64,000 bases of DNA. Origin: Arthrobacter sp. FW306-2-2C-D06B (GTDB taxonomy: Bacteria > Actinomycetota > Actinomycetes > Actinomycetales > Micrococcaceae). The stretch lies in assembly GCF_021789175.1 (NCBI RefSeq), contig NZ_CP084560.1:930001-994000 (forward strand). Reading direction: 5' to 3'. The translations under genes were made by a program, and so were the position numbers. The notes beneath the pieces were generated by a model. The model had not been told where the DNA came from, did no database searches, and saw nothing but the letters and a program-made list of their open reading frames with translations. Positions 54,228 through 62,274 of this stretch are shown one piece after another (position 1 is the stretch's first letter; the number at the start of each line of letters is the position of its first letter).

Positions 54228-55045
54228 TGCGGTTGGCCGTTTGCGCCGAAATGGTCTTCAAGGAACTGCCGTTCACCGAAAGGGTGCGGCGGATCCACGA
54301 AGCCGGATTCGACGTCGAACTCTGGGACTCCAGGAGCAAGGACATTGCGGCACTCAAGGCGAGCGGCGCGGTTTTTTCCTCCATGACCGGGTACACCTCC
54401 GGGAGCCTGGTTGACGCCGACACCGCCGATGACGTGGTGCGGACAGCTGAGACACTGATTCCGACCGCTTTGGAACTCGGCGTCAGCCGCATGGTGGTGC
54501 ACTCGGCCGAGCTCATCGACGGCAAAGCGGCCCGTCCCGTCTACCGGTCCAACGGCAGCATGTGGATCACGGGTGCCCGGACCTTGGAGCGCCTTGGCGC
54601 GATCGGGGAAAAGCACGGAGTGACGTTTTGCCTGGAAAATCTCAACACTGTGCTGGACCACCCGGGTATTCCGCTGGCGCGGGCCAAGGACACCCTAGCG
54701 CTGGTGGAGGCGGCCGGACACCCCAACGTGAAGATGATGCTGGACCTGTACCACGCACAATTGGGGGAGGGGAACCTCATTGAGCTGGTCCGCATCGCCT
54801 TGCCGCATATCGGCGAGATCCAGGTGGCGGACGTTCCCGGCCGTTGCGAGCCCGGCACCGGCGAAATCAACTACTCGGCTGTGGCCCGGGCGCTCGCGGC
54901 TGCGGGCTATGAAGGGACCGTCGGCATGGAGGCATGGGCCAGCGGAGACGACATGGAGGCGCTTGAGGCGTTCCGCCAGGCGTTCACGCTTGAGGCCGGA
55001 GAGTCCCGGAACAGCTCAGCTTTTTCAACGGAGGTAGCACTATGA
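54227..55045 (+). CDS. TIM-barrel isomerase (hydroxypyruvate isomerase-like)
   Basis: 272 residues. Xylose isomerase-like fold: FCLENLNTVLDHPG, MMLDLYHAQLGEG, IGEIQVADVPGR and GMEAWASG provide Glu, Asp, His and Glu ligands as in hydroxypyruvate isomerases. In this context it more likely acts on a keto-inositol or keto-sugar from the adjacent dehydrogenases. It overlaps the next gene by 4 bp. Confidence 0.85.
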   Translation: MRLAVCAEMVFKELPFTERVRRIHEAGFDVELWDSRSKDIAALKASGAVFSSMTGYTSGSLVDADTADDVVRTAETLIPTALELGVSRMVVHSAELIDGKAARPVYRSNGSMWITGARTLERLGAIGEKHGVTFCLENLNTVLDHPGIPLARAKDTLALVEAAGHPNVKMMLDLYHAQLGEGNLIELVRIALPHIGEIQVADVPGRCEPGTGEINYSAVARALAAAGYEGTVGMEAWASGDDMEALEAFRQAFTLEAGESRNSSAFSTEVAL

Positions 55046-56073
55046 AGGACGTCATTCTCGGGCTGGTTGGAGTAGGGCGGATCGGCGTGATGCACGCCAA
55101 CAACATCGGCGCCATCAACGGGGAACTGAATGCGCAGGGCATCAACGTGGAATTGCGGCTCACGGACGTCGCTGAAGAACATGCCCGCAAGGTGGCAGCC
55201 GGTCTCGGCGCTCAATTCCTGCCGTCCGTAGAGGCCTTGATCGCCTCAGGCGTGGACGGACTGGTCATCGCGACCGGCACCGGCACGCACCCGGAACTGA
55301 TCCGCGCAGGAGTGGACGCCGGTATCCCGGTGTTCTGCGAGAAGCCCGTGGCCATGAATGTGGCCGACTCACTGCCTGTCCTGGAACATATCCGTGCCAA
55401 CGACGGAGTGGTGCAGATCGGCCACCAGCGCCGCTTCGATGCCGGCTATCTCGAGGCCAAGCGCGCCTACCAAGCGGGGGAGCTTGGCTGGATCCACTCG
55501 CTGCGCGCCGTGACCTGCGACATGGCGCCGCCGCCCGTGGAGTTCCTGGCAACCTCCGGCGGGCTGTTCCGCGATTGCTCGGTCCACGACTTCGACATCC
55601 TGCGCTGGTTGACCGGCCGCGAGATCGTGGAGGTCTATGCCAAGGGTTCCAACAACGGTGATCCCGCCATCGGCGAAGTGGGCGATGTGGACACCGCCCT
55701 TGCGTTGATCACCTTCGACGACGGGACAGTCGGCACGGTGTCGGCCACCCGTTACAACGGTGCGGGGCACGACGTCCGCCTCGAAATCCAGGGCTCCAAG
55801 CATTCCCTCATGGTTGGCCTGGACGACAAGACAGCCGTGGAATCGGCCGAGGCCGGCATAGCCTTCCCGTCCGGCGAACCCCACAAGACCTTCGCCGAAC
55901 GCTTCGACCAGGCCTATCGCTCGGAAATGGCGGCCTTCGTTGAGCTGATCCTGGGCCAGCGGGAAAACCCGTGCACCCCGGAGGACGCCGTCGCGGCGTC
56001 CCGTGTGGCGGATGCCGCGCAGGAGTCGCTGGCAAGCGGGGTTCCCGTCAAGGTGGCACTGGTGACGGCGTAG
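55042..56073 (+). CDS. Inositol 2-dehydrogenase-like Gfo/Idh/MocA oxidoreductase
   Basis: 343 residues. LGLVGVGRIGVMHANNI, FCEKPVAMN and QIGHQRRFDAGYLEAK, together with HDFDILRWL. This is close to IolG and scyllo-inositol dehydrogenases (IolW/IolX groups). Last of the five-gene run; a palindromic element follows. Confidence 0.85.
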   Translation: MKDVILGLVGVGRIGVMHANNIGAINGELNAQGINVELRLTDVAEEHARKVAAGLGAQFLPSVEALIASGVDGLVIATGTGTHPELIRAGVDAGIPVFCEKPVAMNVADSLPVLEHIRANDGVVQIGHQRRFDAGYLEAKRAYQAGELGWIHSLRAVTCDMAPPPVEFLATSGGLFRDCSVHDFDILRWLTGREIVEVYAKGSNNGDPAIGEVGDVDTALALITFDDGTVGTVSATRYNGAGHDVRLEIQGSKHSLMVGLDDKTAVESAEAGIAFPSGEPHKTFAERFDQAYRSEMAAFVELILGQRENPCTPEDAVAASRVADAAQESLASGVPVKVALVTA

Positions 56074-56093
56074 GCCGGTCAAGCGATTACAGG

Positions 56094-56153
56094 CCCCAAC
56101 TGGCTCGCAGTTATTGTCGTTTTGACGGCCCAGAACGACAACAACTGCTTGGG
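56094..56153. repeat. Nested hairpin (GTTGTCGTT family), copy 2
   Basis: CAACTGGCTCGCAGTTATTGT against the copy at 38727 is nearly identical in its left arm (shown shortened: CAACTGGCTCGCAG). Inner stem TTGTCGTTTTG/CAGAACGACAA. It lies between the converging oxidoreductase gene and iolB. Confidence 0.85.
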
Positions 56154-56229
56154 CCCACGCCGCCAGGGTTCCCTGGCCGAGCTTGCGAGGCGAGGGTGGC
56201 GGTGGGGATCAGTTGGGTGTGGGAACGCC

Positions 56230-57123
56230 TTAGGCGCCGAACGGCAGGCGGGGGTCGATGTCCTGTCCGTCCCAGTTTTGCCGCACCCACCCGTGGTGGG
56301 GGTCGTCGCTGATGAGCCATTCGCGCACGGGTCCCGGGCCTGCCATGACGTTCAGGTAGTACAAGTCGTAGCCGGGAGCGGCCATGGCGGGGCCGTGCCA
56401 GCCATAGGGAACGAGAATGACGTCGCCCGTCCGAACCTCCGCGGCCACATCGATCGGACGGTCATCGGAAGCGTAGACGCGCTGGTAGCCGATAGCATCG
56501 GCGTCAGCGGGGGCACCGGCACCTTCGGCCACCCGGGTTTCGAAGTAGTAGATCTCCTCGAGCTGCGTTTCGCCGTCCTTTTCCTCGTCATGCTTGTGCG
56601 GGGGATAGGAGGACCAGTTGCCCCCGGGGGTGAGTACTTCGCAGACGATGAAACGGTCGGCCTCGAGGGCGGCTGGAGTGCCGAAGTTGTGGACCTGGCG
56701 GGAGCAATTGCCTGCTCCGCGCAGCTCAACCGGGGTCTCCGCGGCGGTCACCAGCCTGGTCGGGTACGACGCGTTGGCCGGGGCAGTGGCAACGGCGACG
56801 CGGCCGCCGTCGGGCGAACTGATGGTGACGGCAACATTCGTGCCGGAATACAGGACATCGCTGGGGCCATGGAAAACCGACGCCCGCCCCGCAAGGGGAT
56901 ACTCGACGTCGTCGACCGTCACCGTAAAGGCGCCGTTGAGCGGCACAATGATCCGCTCTTCAGCTGCGGCGGGGAGCCCGACGGCGGCGCCCGCGGCGAG
57001 CGTGGCGACCTTGAGGCCCGTGTGGGCCCAACCATCCACAGTCAAGGCGGAATCGGAAGTTCCGAGCGAGATGTCCCAATCGCCGTCGTTGGCGGTTCCC
57101 AATGGATAGACCCAGTTGGCCAT
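56230..57123 (-). CDS. iolB: 5-deoxy-glucuronate isomerase
   Basis: 297 residues. Bicupin with the metal-binding set SYPPHKHDEE and VPYGWHGPAM. Turns 5-deoxyglucuronate into 5-dehydro-2-deoxygluconate, the substrate of IolC. The only iol step missing from the main operon is thus here, 15 kb away, next to the regulator gene. It is transcribed together with gntR (17 bp apart) in the minus direction. Confidence 0.95.
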   Translation of the reverse strand: MANWVYPLGTANDGDWDISLGTSDSALTVDGWAHTGLKVATLAAGAAVGLPAAAEERIIVPLNGAFTVTVDDVEYPLAGRASVFHGPSDVLYSGTNVAVTISSPDGGRVAVATAPANASYPTRLVTAAETPVELRGAGNCSRQVHNFGTPAALEADRFIVCEVLTPGGNWSSYPPHKHDEEKDGETQLEEIYYFETRVAEGAGAPADADAIGYQRVYASDDRPIDVAAEVRTGDVILVPYGWHGPAMAAPGYDLYYLNVMAGPGPVREWLISDDPHHGWVRQNWDGQDIDPRLPFGA

Positions 57124-57140
57124 GAAGTTATGTCCTTGCG

Positions 57141-57881
57141 TTAGCGCTGTACGAGTGTCATTTCGAAGCTGTAGGAATCGGCCCGGTACACGTGGTGGCC
57201 GGTCTCGACCATGCGTCCGGTGTCGTCGACGGCGGTGCGCTCCATGGTGACCAAAGCCGAGCCGACCTCCGCCTCCAAGAGCGGTGCCTGGTAGTCGTTG
57301 GCGATCATGGCACCGATCCGCTGCGAGGCGAGGCGGAAGTTGACGCCGCCGCGGCGGAGGATGGCGTAGAGGCCTTCCGAGGCGAGCATTGACTCGTCCA
57401 TGGTGGTGATGTCGTCGCGGACCCAGTTCTCCATGAGCGCCAGCGGCTTACCGCCCACTTTGCGCAGGCGGGTGAAGTGGTAGACCTTGGAACCGGCCGG
57501 AAGCTGGAGGGCGGTCAGCGTGGCTGCGTCGGCTTCCATGTGCGAAAAGCTGAGGACCTGCGTTGTGGGCTTTTTGCCATTGTTGGTCAGGTCGTCAAAG
57601 AGGCTGGAGAGCTCGAGGGGCCGGCGGACCTGGCTCGACACTACCTGGGTGCCGACGCCGCGTTTCCGGACCAGCAGGCCTGAGCGGACGAGCTCGTCCA
57701 TGGCCTTGCGCATGGTGGGCCTGGACAGGTTGAGCTGGGCGGCGAGGTCGATTTCGTTGTCCAAACGGCTGCCGGGTTCCAGCATTCCGCTGTGGATGGC
57801 GGCCTCGATGCCCTGGACCACCTGGTGGTACAAAGGCACAGGGGAAGACCGGTCGATTGTGAGGCCAAGTTGATTCGCCAT
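57141..57881 (-). CDS. GntR-family regulator with UTRA domain, likely inositol repressor
   Basis: 246 residues from ATG 57881, preceded by GAGGGAG. Winged HTH (PLYHQVVQGIEAAIHSG; LSRPTMRKAMDELVRSG) and a C-terminal UTRA ligand domain. It lies before iolB and behind a dyad of the kind found at the other inositol promoters, so it probably represses them and itself. From memory, the Corynebacterium IolR is also GntR-type. Longer in-frame starts lack an RBS and would overrun the operator. Confidence 0.85.
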   Translation of the reverse strand: MANQLGLTIDRSSPVPLYHQVVQGIEAAIHSGMLEPGSRLDNEIDLAAQLNLSRPTMRKAMDELVRSGLLVRKRGVGTQVVSSQVRRPLELSSLFDDLTNNGKKPTTQVLSFSHMEADAATLTALQLPAGSKVYHFTRLRKVGGKPLALMENWVRDDITTMDESMLASEGLYAILRRGGVNFRLASQRIGAMIANDYQAPLLEAEVGSALVTMERTAVDDTGRMVETGHHVYRADSYSFEMTLVQR

Positions 57882-57944
57882 TGCATGCTCCCTCGCATTC
57901 CGGGACTGTCCCGGAAGTTGCAAGCATGTCCGCTCATGTTCGCT

Positions 57945-57954
57945 TGATAGGACA
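57945..57954. promoter_or_regulatory. IolR/GntR-type operator before the gntR-iolB genes
   Basis: TGATAGGACA; the reverse, TATGTCCTATCA, differs from the site at 46595 (TATGTCCTGTCA) by one base. It lies 64 bp before the gntR ATG. Confidence 0.6.
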
Positions 57955-58102
57955 TACTGCTTTACTGATGATAGCAGGAGCATTGTGCGGGTCAAGGGTG
58001 CCGGAGGCGTGTTTATTGTGCCGTTTCAGGGGTGTTGTTTGAGTCTTGCGTGGGACATGTCCAGACATCAGAACCATGTGCCTCAGCGGTGGGCTGGGCT
58101 TT

Positions 58103-58149
58103 CGGCGTCGGGCGCCTTCAGCGGCGGCGGCGTCGGGCGCCTTCAGCGG
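58103..58149. repeat. Short direct repeat
   Basis: CGGCGTCGGGCGCCTTCAGC plus two bases occurs twice, 25 bp apart, at the end of the 58143 gene. Function unknown. Confidence 0.8.
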
Positions 58150-58595
58150 CCGCGGCGCCGGGCGCTGCCGCGTTGCCTGAGGTAACCGACAGCGGCCAGG
58201 ACCGCGCCCAGGCCCTCGGCGACTGCGCTGAGGGTCTTCTCGAAAAACCATACGGGCTCGTACATGGACGGGATCGGACCTATCGCAGGTATGTCGACAT
58301 AGCGGAAGAGAAGGACCGCTATGAACGCGCTTCCAGCGATGACCACCGCAGCGGCGTAAGCCGGCCGGCTGCCTCGCACCAGGACATAGAGGCCGACGAG
58401 GATTGCGGCCGCGGCCTCGAGACGGAACAGGTTGCCTTCCCCGATTCCGCCAGGGGCACCCAACTGGTAGCCGGCGGCAAGATCGAAGTGCACCACTGCA
58501 TCGATGACCAAGGCTGCCGCCACGAGCAGTCGCAGCAGGATGTCCTTGGGCCCGCGGCTTATCGGCTTGCGGCGGGCCGCTTCACGGGTGCTCAT
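58143..58595 (-). CDS. Hypothetical small membrane protein
   Basis: 150 residues with four hydrophobic segments (about 20-40, 58-75, 80-100 and 118-138). Basic at both ends. Contains VIDAVVHFDLA and LFRLEAAAAILVGLYV, similar to other small actinobacterial membrane proteins whose function I do not know. It is 10 bp from the cupredoxin gene and likely co-transcribed with it. Confidence 0.7.
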   Translation of the reverse strand: MSTREAARRKPISRGPKDILLRLLVAAALVIDAVVHFDLAAGYQLGAPGGIGEGNLFRLEAAAAILVGLYVLVRGSRPAYAAAVVIAGSAFIAVLLFRYVDIPAIGPIPSMYEPVWFFEKTLSAVAEGLGAVLAAVGYLRQRGSARRRGR

Positions 58596-58605
58596 TTCAC
58601 TGTGC

Positions 58606-59001
58606 TCATTTCACGACCAGGGTTCCGTGCATGTTGGGGTGGTAGGTGCAGTGGTAGGGGTAGCTGCCCGGTGTGGTGGGCGCCGTGAACTGGGTTGTTC
58701 CGCCCCCGCCGTCGACGGCGGCATCGAAGGCCTTGCCGTCGTCCGAGGTGACCGTGTGGGCCTGGGCGTCCTCGTTCTTCACGGTGATTTTGGCGCCCGG
58801 GCTGACCGAGACGGGTCCTTGATAGCCGAAGTCCTTGATGGTGATGGTGAGCGATGGGGATTGCGGAGCGCCGGAGGATGTGGCGGAAGGCGGGCCCGAT
58901 GACGCGCCATAGCCGCCGGTTCCGGATGACCCGCAACCGCTCACGGCGACCAGGGCGGCCGCCGCAACGACGACCATCAGGGTCTTGGGGCTCTTCTTCA
59001 T
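58606..59001 (-). CDS. Cupredoxin-type copper lipoprotein
   Basis: 131 residues from ATG 59001; upstream in-frame codons have no RBS. Lipobox VSGCG gives a lipid anchor. The mature domain is plastocyanin-like, with type 1 copper ligands His in AQAHTVTS, Cys and His in YHCTYHPNMHG, and Met in the same motif. It should carry electrons at the outer face of the membrane. The partner is unknown. Confidence 0.87.
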   Translation of the reverse strand: MKKSPKTLMVVVAAAALVAVSGCGSSGTGGYGASSGPPSATSSGAPQSPSLTITIKDFGYQGPVSVSPGAKITVKNEDAQAHTVTSDDGKAFDAAVDGGGGTTQFTAPTTPGSYPYHCTYHPNMHGTLVVK

Positions 59002-59129
59002 GATTGGTTCCCCGCTTCTCGTATCCGGTGGCCGCAATGTGCTTGCCACATTCATGAGACGAATTCCAGGGCGGTCGGGTTCACCGGCGCGGGGAAATTG
59101 CCGTTGGCGCCCCGATAGGGGTCCCTCGA

Positions 59130-59909
59130 TCACCCCACTGGACGCAGCGTCCTGCAGACCTCCACGAAAGCCTTGAAGGGGGCGAGCCGTTCTTCGTCGG
59201 GCAGCTGGGAGGCCTCGGGGTGCCATTGCACAGATGCGACCCATCTTTGTGGGTCCTCAAGGGCTTCCACGGTCCCATCCTCCGCAACTGCCGTCACTAC
59301 CAAACCATCGCCTACCCTGGCCACGGCCTGGTGATGTCCCGAAGCAATCCGCACCGAGGTCCGTGAGCCATAGAGCCCGGCCACTTTGGAATCCGGTGAA
59401 AGTTCGACGTCGTGCCACGCCCAGGCGCTGAGCTCACCTTCCGCCGGGGTCAGGCCGTTGTGCTCCACCAACGATGGGTGCATGTCCTGGATCAGCGTCC
59501 CGCCATAGACCACGTTGAGGAGTTGGTGGCCGCGGCAGATGCCGAGGGTGGGCAAACCGGCGTCGAGCGATCCACGGGCGACTGCCAAGTCCAAGCGATC
59601 CTGGTCAGGGTTGACGTCGTAGCAGGCCTCAGTCGCTTCTTCACCGTAGAGTCGCGGATCCAGGTCTCCGCCGCCGGGCAGCAGGACCCCGTTGAGGGAG
59701 CGGAGCTCGGCGGCCAGCGGACCGGCTTCGTCGGTGAAGGAGGCGTCCAGCAGTACAGGCTCCGCACCGGCGTCGCGCACGAGTTCGACGATGAAGTCGA
59801 AGAGTTCATTCGCCTCTCCCACGCGAGGATCTGCGCTTTCGGAGCTGCTGAGGCGGACAGGAATGCCGATCCGGGGCCTTAAGCTGCTTTGCTGTTCGGA
59901 AGTCTGCAT
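59130..59909 (-). CDS. Class I glutamine amidotransferase-like hydrolase (PuuD/peptidase C26)
   Basis: 259 residues from ATG 59909; the long upstream frame overlaps the LOG gene and is not credible. Catalytic Cys in LGICRGHQ and His-Glu in VQWHPE, with the LLPGGGDLDPRLYG sequence of gamma-glutamyl-GABA hydrolases. It may cut gamma-glutamyl compounds in polyamine breakdown; neighbours do not confirm this. It is divergent from the LOG-family gene. Confidence 0.88.
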   Translation of the reverse strand: MQTSEQQSSLRPRIGIPVRLSSSESADPRVGEANELFDFIVELVRDAGAEPVLLDASFTDEAGPLAAELRSLNGVLLPGGGDLDPRLYGEEATEACYDVNPDQDRLDLAVARGSLDAGLPTLGICRGHQLLNVVYGGTLIQDMHPSLVEHNGLTPAEGELSAWAWHDVELSPDSKVAGLYGSRTSVRIASGHHQAVARVGDGLVVTAVAEDGTVEALEDPQRWVASVQWHPEASQLPDEERLAPFKAFVEVCRTLRPVG

Positions 59910-59972
59910 GCTCCATGATGCACTGGCTGGTCGGCTCCTGCGCAACGGGAACCGCGGGCTTACGCTGATGCC

Positions 59973-61106
59973 ATGAATCCGTCCCGCGCCCTGACTCCTA
60001 GTCCCCGTACGCTCGACATTGAGAGCGTGGCCCATTTCGACAGCCTTTTGGGCTCCGGTGCCGCGACGATGCACGGATGGCACGCCCAGTCGCTGGACCT
60101 GCGAGGCCGACGCGCGGACCTGGAGAGGCTGGATCCCCAAGGTGCCATCTTCCTGGGCTGTACCTTCGACGACGGCGTGGAGGACTCCCTGCGAAGCCGC
60201 GGCGCACTCATCTTTCCCAAGCTGCGCGGCGTGCCGTTCAATCCGTATCGGGGAAGACTCTACAGCGCAGCCGAACTGTACGAGGACATTGACTCCACGG
60301 AGTACGAAGCCACGCTCGACGCCCAGGTCTACCAGTGGAGCATCATGCCGGGGCAGCGGACCAGCCTGGACGCCACCCTTGCCGCCGCGCTGCACGACCA
60401 CGCCATCGGGGACGCCCTGGACGAGCTCCTGGGCAACGGGGATTTCGCGGGGAACAAGATCGTGGGAGTCATGGGCGGGCACGTCGCGCAACGCGGAACA
60501 CAGGAGTTCGGGGACGCGGCGCGCCTGGGTCGGCTCTTGGCACTGTCCGGATTCACGGTAGCCACCGGGGGAGGGCCCGGTGCCATGGAAGCTGCCAATT
60601 TGGGCGCCTACTTGAGCGGACTGCCCGACGCCGACTTCGCCGGCGCGCTGAAATCGCTCGCGGCGGTGCCGGGTTTCCGCCCCTCGGTGACGGCCTGGGC
60701 GCGGGCGGCGGCCGCCGTCGTCGGGCACCATCCGAGCGGGACGACGTCGCTGGGCATCCCCACCTGGTTTTACGGGCACGAGCCACCGAACCTCTTCGCG
60801 ACCCACATCGCCAAGTACTTCGCCAACTCCATGCGCGAAGCGATCCTGCTCGAGTTATGCAGCGGCGGGATCGTGTTCCTTCCGGGATCCGCCGGCACCG
60901 TGCAGGAAATCTTCCAGGACGCGTGCGAGAACTTCTACGGCGCCCCGGAAACCGTCACGCCCATGGTGCTCGTGGGGCGTGACCACTGGGAGCACAAGTA
61001 TCCGGCGTGGCCCATGTTGCAGAGCCTCGCCGCCGGGAAAGTGATGGAAGGCCGGATCTTCCTGGTAGACAGCGTCGAGGAGGCGCTCGCCGTCGTCGCG
61101 GGCTAG
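59973..61106 (+). CDS. LOG-family Rossmann-fold protein
   Basis: 377 residues. Contains GGGPGAMEAANLGAY and LPGSAGTVQEIFQ, variants of the GGGxxGxMG and PGGxGTxxE motifs of the LOG (lysine decarboxylase-like) family. It is larger than the usual 180-200 residue cytokinin phosphoribohydrolases, with about 130 additional N-terminal residues. It may be a nucleotide 5'-monophosphate nucleosidase, but this is inferred. Confidence 0.83.
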   Translation: MNPSRALTPSPRTLDIESVAHFDSLLGSGAATMHGWHAQSLDLRGRRADLERLDPQGAIFLGCTFDDGVEDSLRSRGALIFPKLRGVPFNPYRGRLYSAAELYEDIDSTEYEATLDAQVYQWSIMPGQRTSLDATLAAALHDHAIGDALDELLGNGDFAGNKIVGVMGGHVAQRGTQEFGDAARLGRLLALSGFTVATGGGPGAMEAANLGAYLSGLPDADFAGALKSLAAVPGFRPSVTAWARAAAAVVGHHPSGTTSLGIPTWFYGHEPPNLFATHIAKYFANSMREAILLELCSGGIVFLPGSAGTVQEIFQDACENFYGAPETVTPMVLVGRDHWEHKYPAWPMLQSLAAGKVMEGRIFLVDSVEEALAVVAG

Positions 61107-61117
61107 GGCTTCGCGGA

Positions 61118-61301
61118 GGACATGCCCAGCCCTGGCCCTGAGCACTGGACATATTCCGAATATGCCCATTTCCGGACTCCAAGGCTGGACATGTCCCTTG
61201 GATTGAGAGGGTTATGTCCCCTGCTCAGGCTTAAGGCTGGGCATGTCCCGTGGATGATTAGTGCGCATGTCCATTTTTGGAGTCCAAAGCTGGGCATGTC
61301 C
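61118..61301. repeat. ATGTCC-family palindromic repeats between LOG and IclR genes
   Basis: Copies of GGACATGCCCAGCC or its reverse GGCTGGGCATGTCC are at 61118, 61183 (variant), 61235 and 61288, with inner pairs GGACATATTC/GAATATGCCC. It fills the gap between the two genes. Confidence 0.85.
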
Positions 61302-61325
61302 TGTGTGGCGAAAGGTGATATCGGG

Positions 61326-62153
61326 CTAGTGCGGGGCGCGGCCGCCCAGGCGCGTGGTGATCTTGCGGGCTGCGTCTTGGCATGCCTCGCCGAGGCTGCG
61401 GAGCGTGTCCTGCGAGACCCGGAACTTTGGGGCTGGGATCAGGACGGAGGCCACGATGTCTCCGCGGTGGTCAAAGACGGGAGAGGCAACGCCGACTTCT
61501 TCGATGGATGTTTCGCCGAAATTGAAGGCCCAGCCTCGCTTCACGGATTCCTCGAGCCGGCGCAGGTAGGCCTCTAGTGCTTCCTCGTCGAGCCCAGGCA
61601 ATGTAATGGAGCCACTTCGCAAGAGCTTGCGCACGCGGTCGGCGTCTTCGGCGGCAAGGAAGACCTGTACCGAAGAGCTGAGGGCCTCGTTGTAGCGGGC
61701 ACCCAATGGAGCGAGGTGCTTGACCTGGTGACGGCTGGCGATTTGCTCCACGCACATGGATTCGCTCCCGTTCCACACCATGAGCGCGCTCGTCTCGCCC
61801 GTCCGTTCGCTCAGTTCGCGCAGCACGGGATAAGCCACCCGGCGCTCTTCCAGTTCGGCGAGGAGCGGGCCTGCAAGGGCGATCATCCCCAGGCCCAGCC
61901 GGAAGCGTCGGGATTCCGGGTCGCGTTCCACCAGGTGTTCTTGTTCGAAGGTTGCGAGGATCCGGGACACGGTGCTCTTGTGCAAGCCGATCCTGCCAGC
62001 GATCTCGGTGACACCCAGCAAGGGCTCCTCGGCGGTGAAGCTGCGGAGCACGGCGATGGCGTTCTCGAGTACCGAAGCGCCCTTGGAGTCGCCGTTGGAC
62101 GCGGTTTCGCTGGAGATTGCACGCGGTTCTGCATGCGGTTCTGCTGGGGTCAT
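61326..62153 (-). CDS. IclR-family transcriptional regulator
   Basis: 275 residues from ATG 62153 (GTG 62162 also possible). N-terminal HTH (GVTEIAGRIGLHKSTVSRIL) and C-terminal ligand domain (MVWNGSESMCVEQI, GWAFNFGETSIEEVGVASP, VFDHRGDIVASV). It lies just downstream of the creatinase-like gene in the same direction, separated by a hairpin, so it may regulate creatine use. Confidence 0.9.
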   Translation of the reverse strand: MTPAEPHAEPRAISSETASNGDSKGASVLENAIAVLRSFTAEEPLLGVTEIAGRIGLHKSTVSRILATFEQEHLVERDPESRRFRLGLGMIALAGPLLAELEERRVAYPVLRELSERTGETSALMVWNGSESMCVEQIASRHQVKHLAPLGARYNEALSSSVQVFLAAEDADRVRKLLRSGSITLPGLDEEALEAYLRRLEESVKRGWAFNFGETSIEEVGVASPVFDHRGDIVASVLIPAPKFRVSQDTLRSLGEACQDAARKITTRLGGRAPH

Positions 62154-62181
62154 GATGGTCACTATATGGCTCTTTTTACTG

Positions 62182-62260
62182 GGACATGCCCAGCCTTCGC
62201 CTAGGGCAATGAGCATATGAGTCATATGTCCACTGCTCGGGCGCAAGGCTGGGCATGTCC
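62182..62260. repeat. ATGTCC-family nested hairpin
   Basis: Outer arms GGACATGCCCAGCCTTCGCC and GGCGCAAGGCTGGGCATGTCC differ by one inserted base (second arm given without its first base); inner arms contain GCATATGA/TCATATGT. It lies between the IclR and creatinase-like genes. Confidence 0.9.
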
Positions 62261-62274
62261 ATTGGAGGTGGGTG

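Noticed and set aside
59910..60806. N-terminal extension of the amidotransferase-like gene
   Set aside because: It overlaps the LOG gene antisense and has no domain; the ATG at 59909 gives a full-length family member.
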